DNA from: Mesorhabditis belari
Lineage: Eukaryota > Nematoda > Chromadorea > Rhabditida > Rhabditidae
NCBI GenBank assembly: GCA_958450365.1
Contig: CAUEEP010000920.1
Coordinates: 521,501 to 585,500 of the forward strand
DNA: 64,000 bases
Direction of reading: 5' to 3'
The notes beneath the pieces were generated by a model that saw only the letters and a program-made list of their open reading frames with translations, was not told where the DNA came from and ran no database searches. This document shows, in pieces, positions 43,476 to 55,267 of the stretch. The number at the start of each line of letters is the position of its first letter. Within the stretch, counting starts at the first letter, position 1. The position numbers and the translations under genes were made by a program.

Positions 43476-44828
43476 AGAATAATTCCAATTTATATAAAAC
43501 ATAAAAATTATAACAATTTCTAGAGAAGCCTAGCATAATTTAGAAAAAAACTTAAAGTTACAGGAAATCGGGGATTTTTTTGATTAAAAACTTTCAAATT
43601 CTCCTCAAAATCCTGTAAATTTAATGTTAAAATGTCAAAACCTGAATCCATCGATGAACGTCATTTTCTTTTTCTTAATAAAAGTCTGTGAACGAGACTT
43701 CTGAAAGAAAAACAAAATATGATATGAAATGAAATGACGAAAATTTGTTTGTGTCTAACGAAATATTATGCTAAAGGGGGAGGAGGCTGTTGAAATATTA
43801 AAAAGGCCAGAAAAACAGGTAAAGAGCTAATCCTGGGCAGTCTTGTGCCTAGCTGAATCTTGAAAAAAAGTTGATAACAAAAAGAATGACTCAAAGAGGA
43901 AAATTCCTAAAACCCTTGATGACATAGTGTCGAAGAAAACGGCAAACTTGGCCAGAGACATTAAAAAATTCGCTAACGCTTTTGCAAAGAATAGAAAGAA
44001 AGGAGCAGGAAAGAGAAAGGGAAAAGAAGAAAAGAAGAGATTGGCCTTTCAAGCGTTTCTAACATTCTCTATGAAGGAAAAGAGGGCCCGGCGGGCAATG
44101 AGAGAGCGCAATGATGAAAAGAGAGGGTAGAGAAGGGGAAATCGGGATGGAAAAGGAGAAGAAGGGTGGAATGAGAAATGGGGAGTGATAGGGGAAGGAT
44201 GGAGCTGTAGAAAAGGGGAAATGGAGAATGAGAACGGATAGAGTTAAGGAAAAAGCTGTAAACGGGAAAGGGAAAAGAGTAGTGTTGATAAAAGGAGATT
44301 GGGAGAGTAGAGATAGAGAAAGCGATGATAGAATGGGATTAAATAAAGAAAATGGAGAGATAGGGAAAAGCTGTAAAAAGAGGGCAAAAGAGACACAATG
44401 AGATCGAGGGGGGAAGCGGCTTTGAAATAGGGGAAAAGGGGGGTTTCAGTGCGTAGGACCGCGACGCGCAACACCCCCGGGGACACGCGACGCGCGCGTT
44501 CTCTGTACGAGGCGACGGCCATCCCTTCCTCCCCTCCATTCCCCCTTCAAGGATTGCTCGTTTCGGGGAAAAAGTGACAGATACATGCACAGACAGACAG
44601 AGAAAAGAAAAAAAGAGATTGCAATGATTGAGGCTATATTTGGATGTCGAGGAGAACACAAACCCTCTTTCGAATGATGTGCATTGGGTCTAGAGGGGGT
44701 TTTTGTAACGAAACAATATCGATGAGTCAACAAAAGCGCCGCTAGGGAAATGTTGCTAAATGAATGAGTGACGGGGAGGAAATTCTTTCGAAATTGAAAG
44801 GCACAAAAGTTTTGCATTTCAAAGATGA
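43476..44828. other. Region upstream of MO25; purine-rich with a GC-rich patch
   Basis: No gene supported. From 43960 to 44400 the plus strand is purine-rich (aaaggaga-type). A strikingly GC- and CpG-rich patch at 44450-44525 (gcgacgcgcaacacccccgg) stands out from the AT-rich surroundings. Open frames across it have no recognised domain. Confidence 0.45.
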
Positions 44829-45140
44829 TAGCTAAGTGGCTAAGCTAAGTGGCTAAGCTAAGTGGCTAAGTGGCTAAGCAAGTGGCTACGCTAAGTGGCT
44901 AACAAGCAAGTGGCTACAAGCAAGTGGCTACAAGCTAAGTGGCTAACAAGCTAAGGGCTAGCAAGCCAGTGGCTAAGCAAGCTAAGTGGCGCCAGCTAAG
45001 TGGCTACGCAAGGCTCAAGCAAGTGGCTAGCAAGCAAGTGGCTCAAGCTAAGTGGCTAAGCAAGCTAAGTGGCTAAGCAAGCTAAGTGGCTAAGCAAGCT
45101 AAGTGGCTAAGCAAGCTAAGTGGCTAAGCTAAGTGGCTAA
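44829..45140. repeat. Minisatellite (gctaagtggctaagcaa)
   Basis: About 20 irregular copies of aagctaagtggctaagc with variable spacers. Confidence 0.9.
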
Positions 45141-46368
45141 ATTTTGAGTCAAAACTTTTAAAGTGGCTCTTTATCAAAGAATTCCTTAATCAATATAGGT
45201 GTGGCAGATGTCCAATTGGGTAATCAAAAAAAATGTAATTGTAATTGTTAATGCTCTCAAGAATCTATATGATTACAGAAAATGATGTAAAATAAAAAAG
45301 AAAGATTCCTGTCTTTGAAAGATTCCTGTCTTTGAAAGATTCCTGTCCTATTTTCCCATTTATTCTCACTTACTTTTGAAGCTTTTTACAGTATTTACAG
45401 AGCATCACGTGGGGTGTCTCGTTGATCAAATGATGATGTGAAGTGGCAATGAGTGAGTGAAGAAGTGATGAGATGAGAGAGCTGAAAATAACTCTTGAAC
45501 AAATATTCTACTTAAAATAGAGGAACTTTTGAAAATCGAGGAAGTATGAAGGTAATAAAAGTGAATGAGAGTTCGGAAAAATTATGGAGAATGCCAGTTT
45601 CATCAACATTTAAAGACAAGTGTGTCAGAAAGTTGACGATTACAAAAGCAAAAGAAAGCAAAAAGTACGGAACGTTTTCCAGGTATGAATAGTTTCCTGT
45701 ACGCTTGTACTGTACTACTCTGTACTATTGTACTGTACTACTCCGTACTATACTATTGAACTCATTATTAGCTTGTAGAGGGATCCTGAGTGCGATATAG
45801 AGAATTTCTATGACCTAAAAACCATAAACTAGTCCAACTCTTCTGATCCTTTTCCATTTCACAGTGAATTGTACAGAAACAAAGTTGTTTTGTCTTTGAA
45901 TATTATAATATTTTTCCAAATTCCCTTTTTCTATTGAGCTATATGAAAACCCATCTGCTCTAAACAAAAGATCCAAGGATTTGTCGACCCAACCGCTCTC
46001 AATAAGCGAGCTTTTGGAAGTAATTTGGTTAGCAAGGAGGAGCAGATCTGGCATCCATTCAGAAGAAAATTTTATAGACATTTTAATCCTTGAATACTAC
46101 ATTGAACATCTTCACTTTGATTGAACATCTTCACTTTACAAGAAAAAGAGCACTATGATTACTTAATTTGAAAGATGAATGCAGCCTCGATCGCCTATTT
46201 GAGAGATCGAGATCGAAGCAGAAGATCATCGATATCCGAGAATTCTTTTCAGGTAGATTAATTCAAGATTTCGAGATAAGGAACCAAATTAGAGAGATAA
46301 GGAACCAAATTTAGAGAGATAGGGATAGCAAATCACTTTCCGGCGGAAACTTTCCCGAAGCATAGCAT
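45141..46368. other. Intergenic; possible small ORF at 45815-46081 (-)
   Basis: A minus-strand ORF of 88 codons (MSIKFSSEWMPDLLLLANQI to RRVGLVYGF) has ordinary composition but no recognised domain; it may be a small gene or relic. Three copies of gattcctgtctttgaaa occur at 45305-45350. Confidence 0.3.
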
Positions 46369-46535
46369 ACGGGCTCAGGCTCAGGTCCTAGTTTGATCCA
46401 GGTCTGTCTCGGGCTCAGGCTCAGGTCCTGGTTTGATCCAGGTCTGTCTCGGGCTCAGGCTCAGGTCCTGGTTTGATCCAGGTCTGTCTCGGGCTCAGGC
46501 TCAGGTCCTGGTTTGATCCAGGTCTGTCTCGGACT
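46369..46535. repeat. 40-bp tandem repeat, four copies
   Basis: Unit begins cgggctcaggctcaggtcct and continues ggtttgatccaggtctgtct; copies are nearly identical, which implies recent amplification. Confidence 0.93.
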
Positions 46536-46814
46536 CAGGATAAGGATAAGGAAACATTAAGGATAAGGAAACATCAAGGATAAGGAAACAATCTCAAAGA
46601 ATTTATAAAACAAGAACAAATAAATGTTGTTCTAAAAGGGGAAAATTGTATTTATTTGAACTTTTCTTTGGTAAATGACAAAATCTAATACTTTTTGATC
46701 AAATTTTAGTCTAACCTAGAACACGAGTTGAAGTCTAAGTTAGATTTTAAAACAGAATTTCTGAGTGCACAAGCGAATGATTAGTTTTTACCTAGCTGCA
46801 TCACGTTCTCCTAA

Positions 46815-49800
46815 ATGAATCCACTTGGCAGTCAGCTTTCCTCCGGGGCATCACCTCAACAAATGGAAGTGGAAATCGAACGCCGAAACCCTCAAAACTT
46901 GGGATATTCACTTTATATCTACAGGTGAAAGATTTTCATAAGCTGACATTTATTCTAATGTTTATTCAGTGGATTTACGAGAAATCCCGCCTTCACTACT
47001 TGGTTCCAATCATTCTTTTGACTGGATACTCTGTTCTTGGTGGATACATTTTCTACACAATCGAACACCCAAATGAAGTGATTCTTATTCAAGAAAAGGT
47101 GGGGAAAAAAGTGATAAGTAAGAATTAAGTTAAAAATAGAGACAAAGTTTAGAGTAACTTCATTGAAAGAGAGAAAGATGAACTTTTCTCAATCGTCACT
47201 CATATCAGAGAACATCTAGCTGTACTCAATGCTTCTTATGGGTAAGGGAAAGCTATCAATCAAGAAGATATCAAGAAGATATCAAGAAGATATTGCAAAT
47301 TTCTATTTTAAGGTACAACACTCGGAAGTACAACATTCACAAAAGGAGCTATCGACATTGGGCGATGAATCGATTGAGAACGGTGGATAGAAAGAGATTT
47401 TGGATTTAAAGCAAATTTAGAAGAGAAATTTTGGATTTAAAGAAAATTTAGAATGTTTATTGGTACACATTGAGTATGTATTATTTGACTGAACACGAAG
47501 CACACAAGGCATTGGCATTAAGACCGAGAAATCCCGAGACACTTTGGAAGGAATATTTCTCGAATAATTATGGAAGGATACACGCTTTGAGAAATTATAC
47601 AGAACAGGTCAGTGGAGGGAGTGGAGGGAAAAGAATTGGGTAACTTGATTTTGATTTTAAAAACTAGCAATTCTCATTTTAATCATTCAATTGTACAACC
47701 AGAAAGACATTTGTTTTCATTGTTTTTTCGGGAATCATAGAAAAAGAAACAAAACAAAACAAAAAGAAACCAAAAAAGAAACGACAAAATGAATCATTTA
47801 AAAGTCGATGATTGAAATTTAAGAAAAATGATGGAAAAGGAAAAGAAGCTTTGATTTTTTGAGATTTCCCTCGTGATTGCAAAGATTTTTAAAAATATCA
47901 TGTGAGAAAGGAAATGAAATGGGGAAAATGAAATGAACAGCTTTAAGAACAGCTTTCAGAACAGCTTTAAGAACAGCTTTAAGAACAGCTTTCAGAACAG
48001 CTTTAAGAACAGCTTTCAGAACAGCTTTAAAACTAACAGCTCATCCATTTAAAACCACTATAAGAAACAAAAAAACCTTTAAAAGAGATTATCTTTCAAA
48101 AATTTCTCATCTTTCTTTTTTGATCTCAACAAGGTCATTCATTCAATTGATCCCTTCTTCAATTCACTCATCATTTGAGCCAGCGAAAACCAGCGAAAAT
48201 TTTTTTTCCAAAATCAGTCATTGAAAGATGATTGATTGGTTTATAAAAAGTGGGCAGGAGATTTAAGATCTTGAATTGTTTATTGGGTTTTGGAAATGAA
48301 AAATGATTTTATAGAATAATAAGAGAATTCAAGACGAAAGAGGTCAAGAGTTGGGGTTTTAAACCGGAAATTCCGATCTGTGATCAGCTTTAGTTTTTTT
48401 GAGTGAATCATAAGCGATCATCAATCTTCGTCTTGTCAAGAGGAGGAGAATTTAGTAACAAGTGGAGAACGAAGATTGAATGACCGGAAGAATGAAAAAG
48501 GAAAGGAAAAAGGGAATGGGGGATTGGAGATGAGTTCTTGCAAAGAAATGACCGATTGATGACGCAGAGATCAAGTTGGAGAGGAGGGCCAAGATTAGTG
48601 GAATGGCAGTGGATTGGGTGATTTGCAGTGGAGGGCTGCAAGTTTTGAGATAGAAATGGAAGAGAATGTAGGGTTCTTTTCGGAAATCCGAGTCTTTTAA
48701 TAAAATATACCGTAAATACTGTAATAGTACCCCAACCCCCTCGTACAGTCGCGTAGTCGCAAAAGCTTTTTAGTATTTCATTTTTTTCAAAACGCCCGTA
48801 CTTTCAAAAAATGCGTCTTTGGTATCAAAAAATAGCCCTGAATCTCAGCTATTTTTTGATACCTAAACGAGCATTGTAGCATAAACCAGTGTCGAGAAAA
48901 ACGCATCCAAAGCTAGACTACACAACACTCCGCACCGTCATTATGGGGGTGGGGTACTATTACAGTATTTACGGTAGGTCTTTTCGTTGCCAAAAGCTAT
49001 CATGTACAAAGCCCAAAGCCAATTGAATTCCTTTTCACATCTGTATTCTCGTTCCAAGGTATCGAAAAAGTTCTCCAAAAGTTTTTCTTTCATCTGAGGT
49101 TTGTATTGGGACACTTCCAACCCGTAGTTACATTTCCAAGACTTTCCCGGACTATATGGGGAAGCCGTTAGCCAGACGACGGGCGATGACGCGGCCGTAC
49201 GAAGAACACCTCACTGTCACTTAGCACAGCGACTTTTGTTCTGTAAATGATTCCCAAATAAGATTTAATGTTAAAGATTTGTGCCCCCGGGTTTTCAAGA
49301 ATGGATTTTAACCCTTTTTTTCCAAGAAAAGCTCCAAGAGAATCGACTTGGCTTTGGGTTTTGTATATACCGTATTTCTTCGAATAGAAGACCGGGTAAA
49401 GAGTATCATCGCGTACTCCTGCGTAGCAGCCCTTTTTACAATTTCTTTTCTGCATAAAAGCTTTCAATGAAGTGCTATAGGGCTGGAAAATCGCTCAAAA
49501 ATACCACATGAGCTAACAGATTTTTGAGCCATTTTCCAGCTCTATAGCACTTGATTGAAAGCTTTTATGCAGAAAAGAAATTTTAAAAAGGGCTGCTACG
49601 CAGGAGTACGCGATGATACTCTTTACCCGGTCTTCTATTCGAAGAAATACGGTAATAGCTTTTCACAATGAAAAGACCCGTATTTAGGCAAAAGATCCGG
49701 ATTTCCGAGAAGAATTTGTAGAAATTGTAAAATTTTAAAGAATTTTGCTAAAGAATAAAGAAGAGAAGCTAAAGAAAAGGAAGGAGCAAAGCTAAATTTT

Positions 49801-52800
49801 GGCAGCTTGGTCCTGAAGAAGTTTTTTGATGTTAAACTTTTTCAAAAGATTCCCAGCTGCGTTTTCGTCTGACTTGGGAATGAGATGAATTTTCAAAAAA
49901 CTCTCTCAAAAAGAAACTAAGATTCGTATCATGGGGCATTTTCCTTTTCATAAACATAAAGCTGATGTCACGATCTTTTGCCCACAATTTCTACACGAGT
50001 CTAAACAATGACAAAGAAATGAGAATGACAAAGAGAGGGTTGTTGAAAGAATAAAATGCTTTGTAAGCTTTGTAAAGATAGCTTTGTAAAAGAAAATTCT
50101 ATTTTAGTTAGCGAAGCGATGCTGGGAGTTGGGTGAAGAGTCATTTCTGAATGCGACACAAGAGAATGTGGATGAGAAATTGAAGAATTTCGTGAACAAC
50201 GCCACACAAAGGTTTCCGAGTGCAGCGTAGCTTAAAGCTAAAGTTAAAATAAGCTTAACTTAATAAATAACTCTCACTCTCTTTCAAAAGTCCATATTTT
50301 ACACCTTTCTATCAATGTTTTTAGCGACTTATTGATAGAAAGTTCAAGTAGTTCAAGGTAACATTTTGATCTCTAACTGTTATTGTACTATAAACGAGTA
50401 CAGTAAGATGTATTTACAAAAAAATCATTCAAAATAAGACAAAATCAAGACTCTCTGGAAAAATTTCCACAAATGAGTAATAAAATGAACAGGAAAAAGA
50501 AAGAACCCATCACTTTTCGTTTCTTTTTTTCTTATTTAGAATGATATCATTTTCCAGTTCGATCGTCCATTGATCACTGTAGAAAAGGAGAAGAATTTAT
50601 GGTTTTGAAGAGGGGGAAACACTCCCTTGATCAAAAAAATCCCCATTAAATGTCAGGTTTTACTAGGAAAAATGAATGAGGAAGGGGAAGACAACAAGGA
50701 AACAAAAATGAGAGAAACGAGAGTGAGCTGGCGCATTGAGTGAGATTTTGGTGCGCTAAAAGTTACTATAGCAAACGTAATGAATAGTTTTGACTGAATG
50801 GCCCACTTTTATCAGAACTCTTTCTCTTTATTTGCTGAAAATGAATCAATCTTTTGCCCACAAAGTGCCCACATTAGAATTCAAGAATTCATATCGAAAA
50901 GACGCCAAAGAGTGGGTGGAAAAGAGAATGGAGATGAGGTCATTCAGTGAGAAAGATTTAGAGATAATAGAGATAGAAAGAGAATATATTAGAGAATCAG
51001 AATAATAGACTTATGAACAAGCAATGCAAGCAAGCAAGCAATAAACAGCCTTATGAACAGATAAAACCAAAGAAATCTTAGTTAAACCTTCAGATTCGAA
51101 GTGTTGACCGGCCTTCAGCACGTTCTCTCACCGGTGTGGACCTTTTGGAATGCTATGTTCTTGGCTGGTAGGTGACACTTGAAAAGTTACTGAAAGAATC
51201 AACCTAATCCACCACATTTAGTCACGACTAGAGTGTGTTCCCCGTGATTAATGCGCTTTCTAACGTGTGCGCTTCAAAAAGGCTATCGTAGTTATGCAAA
51301 TTTCTTAATGAAGATTTAAACTTTCATCTTTTACAGGTGTTTTTTCTCATTAGTGCAAGAATCCGCATCTTTTCTAACATTCTTGCTAAATATTTTTCGG
51401 ATTTAGATTTAGATTCGAGAAAATTCGCAGAAAAGCTATTTAAAATTAGTATAATGACGTAGGGGAATCTTCTTTATAATAAAATTATCAGAGTTTAAAT
51501 CTCAGCTGTTTTTTGGAGCAGAAGTTAATCTAAAATGGAAATTATTGAATTGAAAAGAAAGAGTAAAAAAGAAAGAAGCATAAAGAAAACGAAATAATAG
51601 TAAGAAGCGTTCAGAAAAACTTGGAAAACGTTAATGAAAAAGAAAAAGTAAAAAAACGTTGACTCGGTCACTATATAGTGCAATTCGGACGGAAAAGATA
51701 TTCAGCCTATTAATTGCCTATGCACCAATTTGTTTAACTGAGGCATTATTTAACAAAAATCTTGCTTAATTGACTTAATTGATTTAAAATTTGGGGAGTG
51801 GGACAAATGCGACCTTTTTTTGCCGCTCGACCTTTTTCGCTGACATTTGCGCACCTTTTTTGGGGGGGCGTGTTTTTGCCTTTAGCCCCAAATTTGCCCA
51901 TTGTCAGCGAAACCTGGTTTGTCGAAATTCGGAATCTACGCTTCCCTTGAAAACTTTTTGAAGCTCTAAGTAGCTGCAAATTTCCAGGTGCGCAACCAAA
52001 TGTGGTTTTTCTAGGTAATTTTAGGGCGTAGAATCGAAATTTTGACATATCAGAGCTTGTGGAACCAATTTGAAAGACAAAACGGCTAGGTCAAATTACA
52101 AAAAATTGTTGATTTTTCTCTTTGTATAACTCCGTCCGTTCGCTTCCACAAGCTCTGATATGTCAAAATTTCGATTCTACGCCCTAAAATTACCTAGAAA
52201 AACCACTTTTGGAATAGAAATTGGTTAATATTAGCTTTTTAGAGCTTTTTTAAAACGTGAAAAAATGTGCGCTAATGGGCAAGGTGCGGAAAAAAAGGTG
52301 CGCAAATGTCCGGGTGCGCAAAAAAAGGTCGCATTTGTCCCACTCCCAAAATTTGTTTTATTTTTAATTATTTAATGACTCTAGTCACGACATACACGAC
52401 GATCGGCTATGGTAATATCACAGCGAAAACCCGTTTGGGTCGATTGGCGGCAATGGTTTATGCGGTGATTGGGATCCCGTTGATGCTCATGGTTTGTATT
52501 TCGTGACCTTTAAGGCTTATTTGTTTTAGATTCTCCACAAATTGGGAAGAATTTGTTTGAATTGTTTGGACAAGTTTTGGGATTACTGTTTGAGGTAAAG
52601 AATTTGCGTGTGTTTAGCAAAATCCCCGTTTTAGAGCTTTTGATTTCATCTTTTGCACGGGATACTCGTTCCGTCAAAAGAATAGTGATCAAGATCGGAT
52701 TACAGAAATGCCATTGATATTGGCGATTGGTGAGTTGGACTAGTTTTTTAGATAAAAGTTGTACTTGGTAAGTCAAATACTTGTCTTGCAACTATTCTAA

Positions 52801-54387
52801 AAGTTATTCAGGTGTCGCTTTCGGTTACATGTTCTTCTGTGCCGGGATTTTCCTTTATTTTGAAGAAGATTGGGATTATTTCAAGAGTTTCTACTTCTTC
52901 TTTTGTTCTCTAACAACGATTGGATACGGTAAATAAGGGTACTTTTTTGAAAACAACAGTTGAACAGGTGATGTGACACCGACAAAATCCGAGGATATGT
53001 TCACAATCTTTGTCTTCATTTTGATTGGCCTTTCACTGGTGTCAATGTGCATTAATGTGATACAATTGAAATTGGAGAAACTCTTTGAAGAGATTCTTTT
53101 GATGTTAATGGAAGAATATAGTGCCGATCCGGAAGCGAGGCCGCTCAGAGGAGAGAGGATTAGTCAGTTTTCACTCTAGCTTTGATAGCCACTTTCTGGA
53201 CAGCCTAATATTTGTATATTTAGTATATTATAATTAGGTATGATGGATATGTGGCGAGTGTGGAGAAGAAGAAAAGAGAGAATGCAAAAAGAGGAAAAAG
53301 AAGGAAGGGGGAGAGCTAAATTTGATCTATCGAAGGCAACAAATGCAGCCACAGCAGCAAGAGATGCGGCCAGTAAAGCGGGAGAGAATTTGGCGAGGGT
53401 TTGAAAAGGAAGATGGAGATTATCCTTTGAAATTGCAATTTAGGTATTTCCTTTCATGAGGAGACGAGAGCGACAAGTGATCATTGAGCAGATCAGTCAT
53501 CGATTGAGACAAGTAAGACTTTGTTCTGTAAATAACTCAACCAACTTGTAAAACATCTAGAGATCTTGTAAAGCATCTTTAGTTACCCACTCTTTTTTTC
53601 AGAAGCACAAAGCCACTCAAACGGATATCCCATGGTATTTGGCTCCGGTCTTCGAAGAGCCGTATACAGAAACATCTAGTCTTAGCTCTCCACCAACTCC
53701 GAGAAGACCCTCTCCTCCACCGTAAGTTGAAAGCGATAACTTTATCAAGTTTACTTGTGAAAACATCGATATCTTTCAGCTGGTCTCGTTTATCTCGTTC
53801 TCCTGCTCGTGCTCAACCCGAAGTGCTTTCAGTCCTCACCTCCCTTCAACCAACGCCCTCACGAGAGGGTTCTCCTTTGCCCGCGTTTGTGAAAAGTTTA
53901 TTCTAAAAAATAATCATTCCTAGAAGTAGTAATGGTAGTAGCAATGAGCTTTCGGCGATCTCTCGATCAATTTCGAACTCTGTACTTTCTGAGCCAATGC
54001 CTGGGAGCTCGGTTGGCCCAGGTGGTGTTATTTTTCCGCCAAATTTTGATCCAAATCGAAGATGGACCTTCGTTGAGACTGGAAAGGTTTGTGTTAGAGT
54101 AGATTTTTTACAAATAATGTTCTCAGGCGCCACGTGGAGCACCGCGTGGTTTGATCGTTCCTCCGACATTTCACTCCAGCCAGGTATCAGTTTAGGTTCA
54201 AGTTTAAGGTTTAAAAAAACTTTACACTTGTCTACTATGCCAATCTCGAAAATACCACTTTTAGCCACACGTTCAACAACCGTCCGAGGTACAGAGGTTG
54301 ATCGCTGAATTGGATGCTCGATTGCGATCAGCTCGCGCCATTCTTACCCCATCACCCTACACATCGAGCAGCAATTCTTTTTTGTGA
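46815..54387 (+). CDS. twk: Two-pore-domain potassium channel (TWK/K2P)
   Basis: Background K+ channel of the plasma membrane. Exons in phase: 46970-47098, 47153-47241, 47313-47382, 47452-47639, 51094-51167, 52385-52491, 52530-52594, 52635-52729, 52812-52928, 52968-53162, 53238-53398, 53444-53512, 53603-53721, 53780-about 53895. TM1 (LVPIILLTGYSVLGGYIFY) is followed by a long extracellular loop with glycosylation-type NASY and NYT sites, then pore 1 (SPVWTFWNAMFLA, TTYTTIGYGN), TM2 (YAVIGIPLMLMILHKLG), TM3, pore 2 (SLTTIGYGDVTP) and TM4 (FILIGLSLVSMCINVIQ). The cytoplasmic tail is basic then Pro/Ser-rich. Exons 53924-54086, 54127-54183 and 54265-54387 continue the tail in one frame but join the previous exon with a one-base mismatch; the simplest product stops at 53904-53906. 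A first exon at 46815-46922 also fails to join in phase. Confidence 0.92.
47939..48032. repeat. 12-bp tandem repeat (aacagctttaag)
   Basis: About eight copies of agaacagctttaagaacagc in the large K2P intron. Confidence 0.85.
48708..48976. mobile_element. MITE, family A copy 2
   Basis: 269 bp, ends taccgtaaatactgtaatag and ctattacagtatttacggta, better preserved than copy 1 at 626-892 and strongly similar to it internally (cctcgtacagtcgcgtagtc). Lies in the 3.45-kb K2P intron. Confidence 0.93.
49368..49654. mobile_element. Foldback MITE, family D
   Basis: A 287-bp near-perfect palindrome with arms of about 130 bp. Ends taccgtatttcttcgaatag and ctattcgaagaaatacggta. Inner landmarks gcgtactcctgcgtagcagc and its complement. 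Same K2P intron as the previous element. Confidence 0.93.
49655..51093. other. Rest of the large K2P intron
   Basis: Repeat-poor; short ORFs only, including a charged 71-codon frame at 50790-51005 with no recognised domain. Confidence 0.45.
51231..51250. mobile_element. Isolated hAT-type terminus
   Basis: tagagtgtgttcc matches the left end of the hAT element at 32452, and nearby bases (cgctttctaacg) loosely resemble its inner sequence. No partner end was found. Confidence 0.45.
51793..52347. mobile_element. Foldback MITE, family B copy 2, with nested palindrome
   Basis: Ends ggggagtgggacaaatgcga and tcgcatttgtcccactccc in inverted orientation, as in the copy at 10846. Flanked by aaaattt on both sides. 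Inside, 52005-52203 is a second palindrome (arms ctaggtaattttagggcgta and complement) that splits the right arm. In the K2P intron just before pore 1. Confidence 0.88.
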
Positions 54388-55267
54388 GCTTAAGGGAGCC
54401 GAGTTTGGATGATGTGAGTGTATTGCCGGGGTTATCGGATATTCGATACACGTCCGCCCCTTTTTCCCTTGGCAGTCTAACTTTGAGCTGAAATATCTTG
54501 GTTTTGTGCAATCCAATTTATATGTTCTTGGTATCATTGGATACGCCAAATTTTTCTCTGTCGATTGATACAAAAACTATTTAAATTGAACAACTCAACA
54601 CCAAGATATTTGAGGTCAAAGTGGAATTGCCAATGCCAATGAGCACAAAGTGAAGTGGCTCAAAAGTTTGCATTCATGATTTCAGACACGGCTATCTTCA
54701 ATGGATCTCGCCTCCCTTATGAATCGATACAAAAACTCAGGTCTACTAGATGTCAGGAAAACCATTCAAAAATCACCAAGTCCCTCTTTTGTTTGTACAA
54801 TTCCGAATTGTCCATTTCATCCGAGAGATTTCATTTAGCACCCCTTATCAAAAAAAAATGTTTCTAGCCGTGAATTCTCAGGTCATTTTGTGTTGTGAAA
54901 ATTTGTCCAATTTTCTATATTTTTCTGTAAACCAATAAAGAAATGTCATTTTGATAAAACACATGAATGGTTAAAAACACAAAGAGGCGCCAAATTACTC
55001 AGTTAATGTATAGGTTAATGCTAGTTAATGCATGCATAATCCATGTACTCTTTAGAGGGAATTCAAGCAAAAATCTACCCAACATTTCATTTCGCAAAGC
55101 TTTTTCTGGTGTTCTTTTATTTTTTGTGCATTTAGAAAAGGAAATTTACTATATATAAAAGAGCAGTGTCTGTCCGTCTAATGCAACTTTTTACTAAGCC
55201 TAAGCCTAAGGCTTTTTACTTGTGGTCATGTAAAACTCTTTATTATCTAAAGCACAAAACTCGGTCA
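54388..55267. other. Intergenic between K2P and PTP genes
   Basis: An AATAAA at 54934-54939 may be the K2P poly(A) signal. Two units of gcctaa occur at 55197-55209. Nothing else recognised. Confidence 0.45.

Noticed and set aside
44244..44817. Overlapping minus-strand ORFs across the GC-rich patch
   Set aside because: Different frames, low-complexity flanks and no recognisable domain or splice pattern.
54001..54308. Separate plus-strand ORF starting MPGSSVGPGG
   Set aside because: Its first part is the K2P tail exon 53924-54086; the rest reads through an intron.
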